From Cyathus striatus (taxonomy: Eukaryota; Basidiomycota; Agaricomycetes; Agaricales; Nidulariaceae), in assembly GCA_025738555.1 (NCBI GenBank), contig JAOVFP010000012.1:868001-932000 (forward strand): a stretch of DNA of 64,000 bases. The letters are read 5' to 3'. Positions 1 to 11,589 of the stretch are shown in pieces (the first letter of the stretch is position 1; every line of letters starts with the position of its first letter). Below the pieces are notes generated by a model that had not been told where the DNA came from, made no database searches, and saw nothing but the letters and a program-made list of their open reading frames with translations. The position numbers and the translations under genes were made by a program.

Positions 1-457
1 CTGCCGTTGTCGGCGGCATACTAGTACTAAAGCTCTGCGAACGAGATGAACTAGTTCCAGAGGAATTAAATCCTACCGTTTTATCAAAGAGGTTAATGAG
101 TGAATTTCCTTCCTTAGGAACAGCTAATATCTCACTGATCCACCGATCGCCTCTCGTCAACTCACTATCATGTAGCGCAAAACATTTCTCCACATTGAGC
201 GCGGTGTATAGACGAGGCGGATCACGAAATCCCAAATGACCAACGAGCTTGAATTCCCAAGCAAATAATATATCAGACCTTGAAGATCGCATTTTCTTCA
301 CGTCGAAGAGAAATTTGTTAACTAAGGTCATGTCTGGTTTGAGGCTAGAAGAGTTATTTCCAGCGTAATGGTGACCGATCGCATTCGGTTTGCTGACGTG
401 AAGTGTAAGAAAGTCGTTTAATTCAAAAGCTCTCGGAGCTCGGGAACTTTTCGACCT
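1..457 (-). CDS. FunK1-like fungal protein kinase, N-terminal part (runs off window)
   Basis: An open minus-strand frame runs from a TGA at 458-460 to the window edge. It contains a stretch like the FunK1 family pattern of KPD, a hydrophobic run, then a [D/V]-rich strand ending in E[F/L]K: here KPDMTLVNKF followed by DILFAWEFK about 18 residues later. FunK1 proteins are fungal serine/threonine kinase-like proteins of unknown role, expanded in basidiomycetes. The catalytic lobe would lie left of position 1. The start is not resolved; an upstream exon or decay at the TGA are both possible. The assignment rests on motif resemblance only. Confidence 0.4.
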
Positions 458-2531
458 TCAAGAGCTCAAAAGACTCATTGATGGTATCATTGAAAGCACC
501 TTACCCGTCTACCCCTTCTGTTCTTTTTTCTTACAACTATCCATAATCAGAATATGCTTTTCGGAACCAATTAACAAAGACTCACTAGTCTTCAAGGTGG
601 GCCTTTACTTTATCAAATTTAGGATCATTATATAACTGTGTAGTAATCAAGAGGACGTAAGCAAGGAATCCGTCAAAGCGGTTTAATCTACAGCACATGT
701 CTTGAGCATAGTAGACTTCAAGAAATTAGTGAATTCAACTCTTGTGCGTTGCTCATCAGTTTAATATCATGCTTAAGAGGTATATCTTTATATATTTCCT
801 AGTAATGACTAAAACATAAGTGCTTGTTGACTAATTTGCAGTAAAAGACAAGTAAAAGACTTAGTACTGACCCCGCTAGACTACTTCTACCTTGGGACAT
901 ATGTGCTGTGCCTTGGTTATGAGGAGCTGTAGGAAAATGGCCAGACGCTATATGATTGAAAGGTATTGGGAGGCCGGTATTGTCGCTAATGACGGGATTG
1001 TTGGCGCTTGGAAGTGGGTGGTTGAACCAAAAGGTATCCAGGCTCCAGTGGCACAAGAAGTTTTCACTGAGAATGGCACGCACCATGAAAGGTAGAGCAC
1101 TAGTACGCTTCGTGCCACGATGTTGAGAGTCACTAACGCTGAGCCTATATCGCCATGCCATTGAATATCATTCTTCCACAGAAAATAATGACCTGAAATA
1201 ATAATATTTCGTAATAGTGAACTTGAACTTTGGGAGTGTGCACGCGAGGGAACTGGTGTGGTAAGGTTGTTGGGGACTGAAGGTGGTGGTTAAGTTCAAC
1301 TTGGTCTTGATCCAAACCAGCTTTCGCGACCACGTGTTTGTTCCCGCATGTGACGGGACCGCAGGACCCTTGCAAGGGGGTGCTTACTAATTATGGATTG
1401 TGAAATCGGAGAAGGTAGGCTTCGTTGGAGTCTTCGGAGTTTCTTCAGCGATGTCAGGAAGTGTGGGTGTCATATTTAAAACGTGAGCGATAAAGCAAGC
1501 AGTTTAAAGAGCGGGTGTTTATCATCGAGGATGTTGGATAGTATCTTTCTCGCTCTCATTACGTTCTCCACTCTGATTTTCTATCACTACTAGTACTTCG
1601 TTCTCTTCACTTAGAAATCCATATCTGACAGACGTCTCGATTGACTTGTTTATTGTTCTTTCTTAGGTGCGCTAAACCGCACCTACACATCTTCACAGTT
1701 AGGCAGCGAAGTAGGTAGGATTGAACACTGACAAAACGTTCAATAGGTTTCCGAGGCCAGGCGGTTTAAATCAAGATACAGTACACCTAAACAATACTGC
1801 CGTTTTGCGTCGTAATTATTTGAATTTTGCATGAAAAGCGGAATGGGAATGACATTGTTCAACGCCGCTCTCTTCTATTTTATTTTTATTTCTATTTTAT
1901 GTCAAAAACGACGAAAAGCACGTCACGTAAATGTTCATGTAGTACTGAAATTTTTTGGAAATTCTTTAACAAAATTTAAAATATAACTTGTAATTTTTCA
2001 TTGATATATGAAGTATATAGTAATAAAGGCACTTGATATTCCCACTAACTTTAGTTAGTAGGGTTATAGGGTCGAGTTCAAACATTTTTTGGCAGTAAGA
2101 TTCGATGCCGACACGCCGACAGGGTCGTTGTGGTCATGCGCTGTAATCTTCGGCAATTTCCCTATTGCAGCTTTGTTCGTCCCATTCAAGTTATTCACAA
2201 AAGTCTTTCATGGTGCTGTAGTGTATGGATTGCATTTTCTGTTTACTGTACTTGTCTGCGGAGATATATATGATATATAGTATGTTCATCATGAAATTTG
2301 TTGCCCAATGTGTCTGCTTCTTCTCTTTAGGTCTTGGGTCAACATCAATTGTGTGATGTTAGCTATAAGTAAGTATGTCAAACTTATTATGCATTGCTTC
2401 TTACCATCGCATTTCTACACTCAATTTCAATTAGTTTACATAAATGTTTACTTACATCCAAGTAGTTAGTGGGCTCTGCCGGCGACAGCCGGCTCTAGGT
2501 ATTATTTACTGTATGTGAGGAAGGGAATGCT
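458..2531. other. intergenic, nothing supported
   Basis: Only short, mutually overlapping frames are present, several with non-ATG starts. The segment 1800-2060 is strongly AT-rich. I see no splice-joined coding path, RNA gene or clear repeat here. Confidence 0.4.
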
Positions 2532-3140
2532 CTACATTCTACATTTCGCAGATAGGTCTTGGCAAAATTCAGCGATATCTGGGCCGGAATATTTCGGGTT
2601 CGTCATTATCGAAACCACCACTGCATGTAGTTCGTCAGCAGAACTCGCAATCATCTCCGATGACGCTCCGAAAAAATCGAGATAAAAAATGACTTCGTCG
2701 ATTTTCCTCAGGAGAAACAGTAGCATCTTGCACTTGTTCCAGGTACGTTTGAAGTTATCGTTTGTTGGAATTGTTTGAAACTCGGCGATAAATTTTCGTT
2801 TCGGACCGAGAGCGGATTCAAATTTCGCTTTACGCCAGTCAAGTCTGTCGTCCATCTCAGGAGCGCCCCGCAAGCAAATCCATGCTAGGACCCATACAAA
2901 CGACTCGAGTTCGTACAAGTACTTTACTTGCTCGTTTGGAAAAAGGCCCGTTGTCTGTGCGTAAATTGGTCTCTTCGGTTGCGATGAACCAACTGGAAGG
3001 CCATCAGGTTTGCATTTACGGGCAATGTATAAGAAGTGGTCTATTTTTATCAACTCTTTAATTTGAAGTAGCGGCCAAATAGTTCTCTCACTCGAATATG
3101 ACGACGATTCAAAAGGGGATTCAAGGCAGTGCAGGCCGTT
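2532..3140 (-). pseudogene. FunK1-like kinase, C-terminal remnant
   Basis: A single minus-strand frame, closed upstream by TGA at 3141-3143, encodes about 200 residues. Its middle carries YLYELESFVWVLAWICL, which resembles the C-lobe helix of FunK1 kinases (usual form HDLESFFYVLxWIC). The hallmarks expected before it (the HRD-type catalytic loop and the DFD/DWD-type metal site) are not found upstream in any frame I read, so the kinase core looks lost. It lies on the same strand as the kinase fragment at the left edge, and the two may be separate copies. Calling it a pseudogene is inference; an unrecognised exon structure is the alternative. Confidence 0.45.
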
Positions 3141-3695
3141 TCAAGAATACACTGGGAAGCCAAGTTGCGGTGAGGATAGCATAAGAAATACGTATTAGCT
3201 GATGTTCCCGGGGCTAATAGTAATAGGGTGTAGAGTCTGGACAGCACAAATTAAACCGACGTATCACCGGCCCGTTCAGTAGGTAGCCAGCTGGTAACTA
3301 GGTACTTAATATTTCGTAGTTGTATTAATGTGGCTTTTCTAACTGAAATCACTGTCGACATTCCTGGAATTAAGTTATAACTTACATGTTCAACTTGGGT
3401 TCAACGAGGTTTGAGTTGGAGTTTAAGCTCGCGAGGTATGGATCAGAAGCCGATGACAAACAAAGTGAATGACTCCAACCATGACGCGGTGAAAAGTCTT
3501 TAGGACCCCGTCTCCTCCGCCTTACTCCACCCCTAGATCAAGCTGTGACCCGATTACACTCATCGTCATAACGCGTCATTACATTTGGGTTACTATAAGT
3601 ACCTTCACCCAACCGTCTACAATGTTTACAATAACTTCTTACAAACCACCAACCAACTTTCTATACCAACTACCAAATCAATTTCAATTTCAATC
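3141..3695. promoter_or_regulatory. upstream region of the CsbD-like gene
   Basis: No gene is supported. A CCCCT pentamer, the core of the fungal stress response element, lies at 3530-3534, about 165 bases before the start codon of the predicted stress protein. The last 100 bases are rich in CAA/ACC pyrimidine-purine tracts, typical of a fungal 5' leader. Function of the pentamer is inferred from its sequence alone. Confidence 0.3.
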
Positions 3696-5288
3696 ATGTC
3701 GTACGGACGTAACACTGACAATACCGACTTCAACCCCCGCTCTCAAGGTGGCGACTTTAACACTCAAGCTGGCAATACCCGTATGTCGTTTTTATGTTTT
3801 TATGAGGCCAAATGCTGATGAAGTACTTCTAGAACCAGGATATGATCAAAGTCTAGGTGACTATGGTTCATCGCAGACGGGTACCACCGATCCTAGGTCT
3901 ACTATAGGCAAGGAACTTGGTACTGGCGGAGACCACTCATGGGGCTCTGGCGGTGACAAGTTCAGCTCGAACACGGCTTCCCACAGTACGTCTTCTTTCT
4001 TGTATTTCTTTGAACTATTCTTACCTTGATACCGTTTAGAAGCTGGCTACGACCAGACTTCAGGTGGTCGCACCGCTGAACACCATGGTTTATCAGGTGA
4101 GGGTACCAACCCTGATCCTATGTTTACTTTTGGTGGACAGATTGGTACGGGTGATAAGAACGATTATGATTCTTCTCGTCGTACGTTCTTTATCATTTTC
4201 TTACTCTTCCTTGCTGACACATTTAACAGAAGACAGCTTGCATCAGACATCCTCAACGATGCACCCCGACCCATTGGGTACTTCGCGTACCACCGGTACC
4301 CAAGGATCACAAGGCTTATCTTCCGGCAACGAATACTCCACTCGCGGGCAAGGTGTAGGCTCTACTGAAGCAGAATACGGCACCTCTGGTGTCGGCTCAG
4401 GCAAGGACTACAGCTCTACCACCACCGGCCCAAGAGGAATGGGTACTGGGATGGAAGAGGCCCAATACGGTACCTCCGGTGTTGGCTCAGGCAAGGATTA
4501 CAGCTCTACCACCACCAGCCCAAGAGGAATGGGTACCGGGATGGAAGAGGCCCAATACGGTACCTCGGGGAGGAGGATGGAGAGCACAGCGATGGGGACG
4601 ACGACTGGCCATGGTGCCATGGATACCTCCCGCCAGGACTTTGATTCATCAAATGTTGAACACCATGGAGGTGGCACGGATGCTTCACAGCATGCGTACA
4701 GGCAAGGCGAATATGAACATGGTGGAACGACCGGAAGGAGCATGGGCACTGGTACGGGTATTGGTGCCGGTGGGTTGAATACGTCCGAGAGGACGACTGG
4801 TACCGGAACTGGTGACCAGTTTGGACGAGATACTTCTGGTCGTACCAATGATCAGTTCGGACGCGATACCTCAGGGCGCACCGCTGACCAGTTCGGCAAG
4901 TCAGGAGCTCATACTGGAACTGGTATTGGGTCCACAAAGCACACTGGTACCGGTATTGGGTCTACAGGACCCACAGGTGACCAATACGGAAAGTCCGGCC
5001 TCGACACGAAAGATACGTACGGGCAGCATCATACTAGCACCACCGGCACCACCGATCCCCGTACAGGGTCGCATACTACCTCGTCGACTGGTGCGACTAA
5101 GCCTTCGATGACGGATAAGATTACTGGCAAGCTTGAGAAGGCTGCTGGGAAGGTTACTGGTAATGCCGGGATGGTTGAGAAGGGAGAGGAGAAAGCGGTA
5201 AGTTTATTGTCTATTCTCTTATTATTTGCAGATTTACTGATGCGCTTGGGATTTTTAGACCGGAGCTGCTGCTAAGCATGTTAATTAA
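3696..5288 (+). CDS. CsbD-like, glycine/serine/threonine-rich stress protein
   Basis: Five exons: 3696-3780, 3833-3985, 4040-4180, 4230-5197 and 5259-5288; every junction is GT..AG and keeps frame. The start MSYGRNTDN opens a strongly hydrophilic protein made of G, S, T, Q, D and Y. The body has two exact-period 90 base repeats plus a partial third (from about 4367, 4457 and 4547), then QFGRDTSGRT-type repeats near 4820-4890. The C-terminus (KITGKLEKAAGKVTGNAG, then VEKGEEKA) matches the CsbD-like domain found in small bacterial and fungal stress proteins. The last exon adds only nine residues. The whole looks like a hydrophilin joined to CsbD. Cellular role is inferred, not shown. Confidence 0.75.
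4367..4560 (+). repeat. 90 bp in-frame coding tandem repeat
   Basis: Two complete 30-residue units and the start of a third, each beginning with an EA[E/Q]YGTSG motif and ending in PRGMGTGM. The copies differ by a few, mostly silent, substitutions, so the duplication is recent relative to the rest of the exon. Confidence 0.85.
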
Positions 5289-6200
5289 GACGACTTGTAC
5301 GATTATTGAAACGAGGACATTTCATGAAGAAACCTAAAATGTGAAAATATGATTTGTAGTACTTAGTATTCAATTGTATTTTTAGCAAGTAGTGTAGCTG
5401 CTAGGACAGAATTATTTTGTTTTTCTTTCCTTCATTCCTAGAGTGATGTTTGAGGTTGTTTTATCAAGTCTTGTCTTGTCTTTGGTTTGTAATCGGTCTG
5501 GTCTACGATTTACTATTGTGAACGTCATTGTAGGCGTTCATCGTAGCGCACACCATATGAACGATTACGAACAGGGTGACAGATAATACACCGTTCGCCG
5601 CCACCGTTTTCAGTTCCCAAACATTCGGGGATCTTATCGCTTTCCTCCGTGAATACGTATACTTAGTTATCGTAAATCAGCCAAGTCCAACCATTCATTT
5701 TTTTCCAAGCCTTTTCAAAAGATCCATTCAAGTGAGAGCATGATTGGCAGAACCTTAGAATAAATTATCAGATTCAGTCATATGGACCGCCGGCTACTTG
5801 TTTTCTGCGATAACCTGTTAAAAATAGGACTTGGAGGGCGTCTGTGGGCGTTTTTCTTGCTTGTTCTATGATTTACTATATTGGTCTAGATCAGATTGGT
5901 GAGTACATTGGAGAAGTGAGCCTTGGACTGAGGGCGTTCAACTTCATCGCCGTCGTCGATCCGGGGACGCGTGTGCACGTGATCATAAGCGAATCACGAT
6001 CGTCGCTGAGGGGCCGTTTTCCAACCTTGTTCACCGACATCCACCTCCATCTTCCGTAGTCGCTCGAACTCGGTGTACGCAGCCACCACAACGTACCTCA
6101 ACGCCACTGCATTTCCGTTTTTACTCTTCTCTCAACGTGAAGAATTACGGGGAAGATCACCAGGAAACGAGGAAGAAATTGAAGAAAGAGAGTAAAACCC
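5289..6200. other. intergenic; ambiguous coding-like stretch near 5920-6130
   Basis: Between the CsbD-like gene and SEN15. From 5920 to 6130 several frames on both strands are open and protein-like. On the minus strand one frame reads a segment ending in FERLRKMEVDVGEQGW before a TGA. On the plus strand a 71-residue frame (5844-6059) ends in TDIHLHLP. I could not join any of these into a spliced gene with a start and a stop. It may be the end of a head-to-head neighbour of SEN15, or only promoter and leader. Confidence 0.25.
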
Positions 6201-6999
6201 ATGGAGAAGCATCCCTCGGTAAATCATCCCATACCAACGTGTTGCATAGCGCTAACGTATCTTTTGGTATGGCGTGTATAGTACCTAGCTCTCGCAGCTA
6301 TAGTTCCGAAATACCCTCGGGCCGCTGGAGGTTTGTTCCAGGCGTACAACGATATCTTGTACTGTGCGGTTTTTCCTGTTTTCCTCGGATAGTACAGACG
6401 CTCATTTTTGCTCTTACGATACTTCATAATGACATGATAATTAATTCCGCGAACGCGTCATACTCCTATGCCGTTCCTTGCCTTCTTTTACCTCCCTGAA
6501 TACTGACGTCGACGTCGACTCCGATCCGACCCATTCGCTACGGATGATTAGCACAACAATGGGTCGATGTTGATGTTGTCGATTTGCCGGAATGTGGAAG
6601 GGGCGCGATTAAAGGAAGAAAACGAGACACTGTAAGTTATTCCGGTTTTTATTCACGGTGGTAGATGTTAACCAGGTTATGGATGGATAGGAAACAACAC
6701 TGTATGTCGTGCCGTGCTCACTGGCCGAAACGGTTTCGTTTTCATGGTATGTACCTTTCTCTGTCCTTCTTTCCTTTTTCCATGCCGTCTTTCTTTAACC
6801 TTTCCCCTTCCTATCATCTTCGGTCATATCTGCCTACCCGGAGTGATTATAAACAATGCTAAATCACCTTAATCACAGGTTGCAAACGGCATTCAAGCTT
6901 CTCGCAGAACCGGAAGAGATATATCTAGCAGTCACATCCGAAGATGCCTCTATTGTGTATTATAAGATTAGTCTGGGAATAGTAAAGCCCCCCGTATAA
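6201..6999 (+). CDS. SEN15: tRNA-splicing endonuclease subunit Sen15
   Basis: Five small exons give a complete protein of about 118 residues: 6201-6218, 6282-6363, 6552-6631, 6691-6746 and 6879-6999. It starts MEKHPSYLALAAIVPKYPR, then has LFQAYNDILYSQQW, DLPECGRGAIKGRK, LYVVPCSLAETVSFSW and the C-terminus EDASIVYYKISLGIVKPPV. Order and spacing match fungal Sen15, the structural subunit that pairs with a catalytic partner in the nuclear complex that removes tRNA introns. All junctions keep frame. Intron 2 uses a GTGCGG donor and is long (188 bases), so that junction is the least certain. No single open frame covers the gene. Upstream lies an unresolved possible neighbour; downstream is sulfite oxidase on the same strand. 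Confidence 0.88.
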
Positions 7000-7541
7000 C
7001 ATACCCACCCAATCCCAACCAACCAATGCGAGAATGCGAATTTGAGCGCGGGATCGCCGCGCAGGGTCTGTTGGGAGTGTCGCCTTTTTCGCAGACCAAC
7101 GCAGTTGCTTAGAACGGTAGGGTCAATCCGGAGGTCTCCCGCTTAATTGTTCTTGTCAAGTCATGATCTCATGCGTAGTGACGTCGTGCTATTTTTATCT
7201 TCACAGCTACACCTTTCATCTTTCACTCCCTGGAGTTCCCCGTCTAGGACCATCTCTTCTAATCTTCTTATCTAGGGCCCAGTTATCCACGCAGGCAGCG
7301 AATAGGATCGAGAGGTGGGTTTATGGGTAAATTGTCGCCGGCTGGTTTAGGACCGGTGGTGTGAGGAAGGTTTGGATGTGTTCATTGGCTAATATGATCA
7401 TCTCTGGACGTCTTCGTGGGTATATATGTGAACGAACTTTGAACCTTTGGAAGGCATTCTGCCCGATTTAAAGGCTTTGCTTCAATTCTTGGGGACCTCC
7501 TTTGATTTCCCTATTGTTACCACCTACAGACAGATATTGAA
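7000..7541. promoter_or_regulatory. intergenic with TATA box for sulfite oxidase
   Basis: No gene is seen. A TATATAT run at 7421-7427 lies about 115 bases before the sulfite oxidase start codon and is followed by a pyrimidine-rich leader. Confidence 0.4.
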
Positions 7542-9877
7542 ATGACCATCGAACAGTTTGTAGAAGAGCCTCAGGTCGCTGTCGCTGGTGAACACCCTTT
7601 GGATCTCAAGAAGTTGTTTGCTGAGGAGAAGGCTTTTGGATGGAGTGGGTATGTACTGTTCCATTCTACACATTTAAGAGAGTAGTTACATGTTTACAGA
7701 TACATCGAATGGGAGAACTACCATGAAAAGAAGAAGATTGCCACCGAGATATTGCTAACCAAGGCGTTCCCGCATCCTCCAGGTTACTATTCTTTCCCTC
7801 TCATTACGCCTCACACACTCTAAGACATTTAAAGAATTCCAATTGGTTCCTCTCCCCAAGACCAACCCTGTTTTGATTGGCGAACGCTGGAAGCAATACC
7901 ATGAAGCGCTTGGTATCGGGTACATTGTCGACCGAAGCTGGGAAATTGTGCAGGAAGAAAAGCCAGACATGATCCATTTGCTTGACTTCCCGTACAATGG
8001 TGAAACTAGGAGGGACCATCTGATTAAAGGAAAGATAACTGATAACAAGCAGCACTTGTATGTTGTCGATCTCTATTTACATAGTCGGGGGCTATTCTTA
8101 CCTGTCATATCTTATTATAGCGTCCGGAACCATGGAGGTATTCCCGAAATCGATGAGGACGCGCTGACGCTGGAAATTGGCGGGCTGGTTAATAAGCCAG
8201 TCACGTTGTCGTTAAAGGACCTGAAGGACCCAGCCAAATTCCCGTTCGTGGTCTATTTTTGTCGATATCGTGTGGTGAGACTTACGAGTGCCTTGATGGG
8301 ATGTGCAGACAATCGACAGTCACAGTCACCTTGCAATGTAGTGGCACACGTCGTATAGAGCAAATCCAACAGTATCCTGGAGAAGGTGACGAGTTGATTA
8401 ATGCCCCATGGGGTAGGTTCATTCCATTCCATTTCGTTATGTATAGATGACTTACAGTTCCGTTCCACAGGTGAAGGCGCGATGTAAGACCTCCATTCCT
8501 TTCTTTGGTTAAAACAGTACGCTTATAGGACGTGGATGAAGCGGTACAGCCGTGTATCGAGGTGTACCTCTCAAAAAGGTTCTCAAACTTGCATGCGGTG
8601 GAATCCTCCCAGAATGCAAGCACCTCGAATTTATCGGAGCCGATACATATTTTAAGTACGCAACATTAACTTCCACCGCAGCGTGAAGATCACAACGTGG
8701 CTGACATTCCCTTGTTTTATTTCACAGGAAGAACCAGGTGTACAACTATGCTGTATCCGTCCCGTGGAGGAAGGTGCGGCAGAATGAGGAGGTCCTCCTC
8801 GCATGGGAGATGAACGGAAAGCCGTTACCTAAGATTCATGGCTACCCGTTGCGTGTGGTTGTCACTGGGTACATAGGGGCTCGCAGTGTCAAGTGGTTGT
8901 ACAAGGTCAATGCCCTTGCTGAGCCAAGCATGGGCCCAGTGCAGCAGCAGGAGTATTTGTATTTCACACCGCAGGTAGGTTCTTTCCGAAATGAAGTTGG
9001 AGGTAATAACCTAAACTCGCCGCTTTCTGGGGTTAGATTGGAAAGCAGAACTCAAAGTTCTCGAATGGGTTCTCGATTCAGCAGATGCCTGTCTCGTGGG
9101 TGGTTGTTTTTGGCTGATGTTATGTTTGTTGACCGTGCTGGGGCGATTTAGGAGCGCTATTATTTATCCGGAGGACAAGGACGTTGTTATTCATGATGGC
9201 ACGGTTACTTTGAAAGGATGGGCTTACAGCGGCGGAGGAAATTGGGTGGAACGAGTCGAGGTGTCATCTGACGGGTGTGTATCTACTCTAGTCCCGTGTC
9301 TATGATCGCCGCTGACTTTCCCGTATCTAGCGGGAGTGTCTGGTATTCTGTTCCCCAGGAGAACATGACAGAGAAGGTAAATTTTAGCATAATGCTGCCG
9401 CCCCCTGTCTGAAATTATGCTTTAGCATTATCACGCCTGGAGGCTCTGGAAGATTGAACTACCTGTTGATGCTGAGGGATGGCTTGAGTTTTGTGTAAGG
9501 ACATGGGATTCCTCGAATAACACAGAGCCCACCTTCGTTCGGTCCGCTTGGAAGTGCGTATTTTCAATTCATATTCGAAATTCCCAACTAAGATATTTCA
9601 TTTCTATAGTTGGGATCTTCATGTAACTTCATCTGCTCATAGGTTAGTTGTCGTTACTATTTCACATTAACGAATTATATTAAGTATCATCTTTGTACAC
9701 AGGGTTAAGGTCTACAGTGTCAATAGATCGAGACCTGCAACCGCGAAGCGCCTTAAAGATATGGAGGAAAGAGGCATTCCCTTCCTTCCACTTACCAGGC
9801 CCCTCGAGTTCACCCTCGAGTCCGCCGATGAGTTTTTAGCCATTGCCAGGAAGTACCCCAGGGAGCCAACGAGCTGA
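7542..9877 (+). CDS. sulfite oxidase (molybdenum cofactor enzyme)
   Basis: Fourteen exons: 7542-7648, 7700-7782, 7835-8057, 8121-8243, 8309-8412, 8471-8483, 8542-8655, 8728-8974, 9037-9095, 9152-9274, 9331-9376, 9426-9553, 9610-9642 and 9703-9877. The Moco domain shows VRNHGGIP, the cofactor-ligand cysteine in TLQCSGTRR, the GEGAIGTA loop and TGYIGARSVKWL. The dimerisation domain follows (SSAIIYPEDKD, TLKGWAYSGGGNWVERVEVS, HAWRLWKIELP). These are hallmarks of sulfite oxidase, which oxidises sulfite to sulfate. There is no cytochrome b5 heme domain, so the layout is plant-like. No mitochondrial presequence is obvious. An N-terminal stretch of about 75 residues precedes the Moco fold. Exon 6 is only 13 bases. 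The 3' end faces the convergent CYSTM gene. Confidence 0.93.
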
Positions 9878-10222
9878 AGGACGTTGGTAGTCTAGTGTCT
9901 GGGCCTCTGGTTATCTCGGGGTGTCGAATAATGGTTGGACTTAAACCATAAACTATAAATAGCTTCTCACTTCTTTGTACAATATCCTTTGTATTCACCA
10001 TGTATCTCCAATCGAAACGAACTTAATGAGATACTCAGTTCCATTTCGCGCAGCCAACACAGCATAACCAATATATATGGTCAGAATATGATATTTAACA
10101 TGGACATAGAAGTGACTATAATTAATACATGGGTTCTCGATGGAGCATGATACCGGAGATGTTTTAAATTTAGCAGCACATTTCACATGGGCAGCCTGTG
10201 GCGCAAAATTCAATGACACAGG
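9878..10222. other. convergent intergenic region
   Basis: It holds the 3' ends of sulfite oxidase (plus) and the CYSTM gene (minus). AT-rich, with no coding signal. Polyadenylation-like AATAAA variants are not clear enough to call. Confidence 0.4.
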
Positions 10223-10710
10223 TTAACCGTCATTAGGAGCCGACTTACAGATAATATCCGCGACGCAGTCGCAGCATCCCTGCATACAAAAAAGAAGGTC
10301 AATATGTTTCCACGGGGTGCCATTGCATGGCGACTAACCTCACAACATTCTATAGACAACTGTGAGCATGGATAGTGAATCGTAGACGAGAAATACTCAC
10401 CGAAACATAAGAAACATCCGAAAATAGCCATAAAGCAGTCCTAGTGGAGATGGTCCCCTTAGCTGACGAACTGAGATGAGATTGAAAGGACCTACCTTTC
10501 CTGCTCCTCCTCCACGGATACGAGAGGCTTTGTGGTGGTGATGCTCTTCCGTGCATTGCTTGCTAGGACCAGTAGCATTAGCATTGACTACGCCTACATG
10601 ATGAATACGTTAGTCTCCGTGATATTCCAAATGTTTGCAGACTTACTCATTTCCATCGCTGCCTGAGGCTGGGCTTGAGTCTTGGAGGGTGCAGCAGTAG
10701 ATGATTCCAT
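10223..10710 (-). CDS. CYSTM-type cysteine-rich small protein
   Basis: Minus-strand exons, in coding order: 10710-10647, 10593-10496, 10440-10401, 10349-10339 and 10279-10223, giving 89 residues. The N-terminus is polar (MESSTAAPSKTQAQPQ) with a histidine run (EEHHHHK). The C-terminus is DCFMAIFGCFLCFECCEGCC, then DCVADIICKSAPND. That arrangement, a short hydrophobic segment packed with cysteines, is the CYSTM module of small fungal and plant stress-related membrane-anchored proteins, where the cysteines are thought to be lipid-modified or to bind metal. The fourth exon is 11 bases; skipping it or using the earlier AG breaks the cysteine pattern, which supports the model. A TATAAAAG box lies 56-63 bases upstream. 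Confidence 0.82.
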
Positions 10711-10765
10711 AGTTGTGAGGGTAAATGACGTTGGTTGTAAGAAAGTTCAACCCTCTCCCCACGCT

Positions 10766-10773
10766 CTTTTATA
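10766..10773 (-). promoter_or_regulatory. TATA box of the CYSTM gene
   Basis: TATAAAAG on the minus strand, about 60 bases before the start codon at 10710. This is a usual distance for a strongly expressed fungal gene. Confidence 0.55.
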
Positions 10774-11589
10774 GGACCGCTGTTTGCGCAGTTGACGGCG
10801 AACACGTTCCTATGATATCGAATATTCTCTCTTTAGGCTGTGAGGCTATTTTTAGCCCGGCATGACCTGGGCATGACACGCTAGGGGGGAGTCATGATGG
10901 CATTGGGCAATGCCAGTCCGAGGGCATGGTGTGAGAATGATGATATATTTTGAGCTATTTTTGCCCTAGAATACTGCGACTACCACAACCCCAAACTGCG
11001 ACTGTCGGTGCGGAGCACTTCTATAATTGAGCTTCTGGCGCAAAGTTTCATGCCGGGCGGTACTCGATCGAAGGCATTGCAAGAGTTTCGGAACTTAGGG
11101 AACTTACAGCAACTGCCTCGCCGCTTAGTGGCACATTGACCATGGGCAGGAAAGCGGGTTATAAAGGAGGAATCCAGTGCCTCAATAAGTATGCAACCCC
11201 GCACAGTCGAAGCGTTCACGTTCGTCCTATCTATTGCACACGTTAATCAAATAGGTCAAAATCAATGGGGATGATACGACAATGAAAAGATATCAGGAGT
11301 TACTTGACAATGATTGGACGAGAGAAGTCAACTGACCTCAAGAGACTACATCGAGTACGAGCGGTTATTAAATCAGGTTCATTTTCATTGTTACAACGTT
11401 TACAGTTGCTGAAGAATCGGGGAAGTGTATCACTTCAGCTATAATTTAACTCGCCTTCCATTGTATAGTACAGCGGGGTACAACCCCTCAAACGAAGGAT
11501 ATCTTTACTTGGCATTTGATCCTAGTTGAACGCAAAGATCAACTACAAATTTGGGAACGGGTATATGTCAAGTTACACGCACTTTGGTT
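10774..11589. other. intergenic, nothing supported
   Basis: No spliced coding path was found. A short perfect palindrome (8 base arms, 2 base centre) lies at 10898-10915. The 79-residue minus frame at 10980-11219 has no family features and is probably chance. Confidence 0.35.

Noticed and set aside
1800..2060. AT-rich stretch as an origin or scaffold element
   Set aside because: No defined consensus exists for basidiomycete origins and no other signal supports it.
4498..4937. Minus-strand frames of 116 and 143 residues
   Set aside because: Antisense shadows of the repetitive CsbD-like exon.
6137..6499. A 120-residue plus-strand frame over the SEN15 start
   Set aside because: It runs through SEN15 exon 1 and intron 1 in another frame; the SEN15 model explains the region with family-matching residues.
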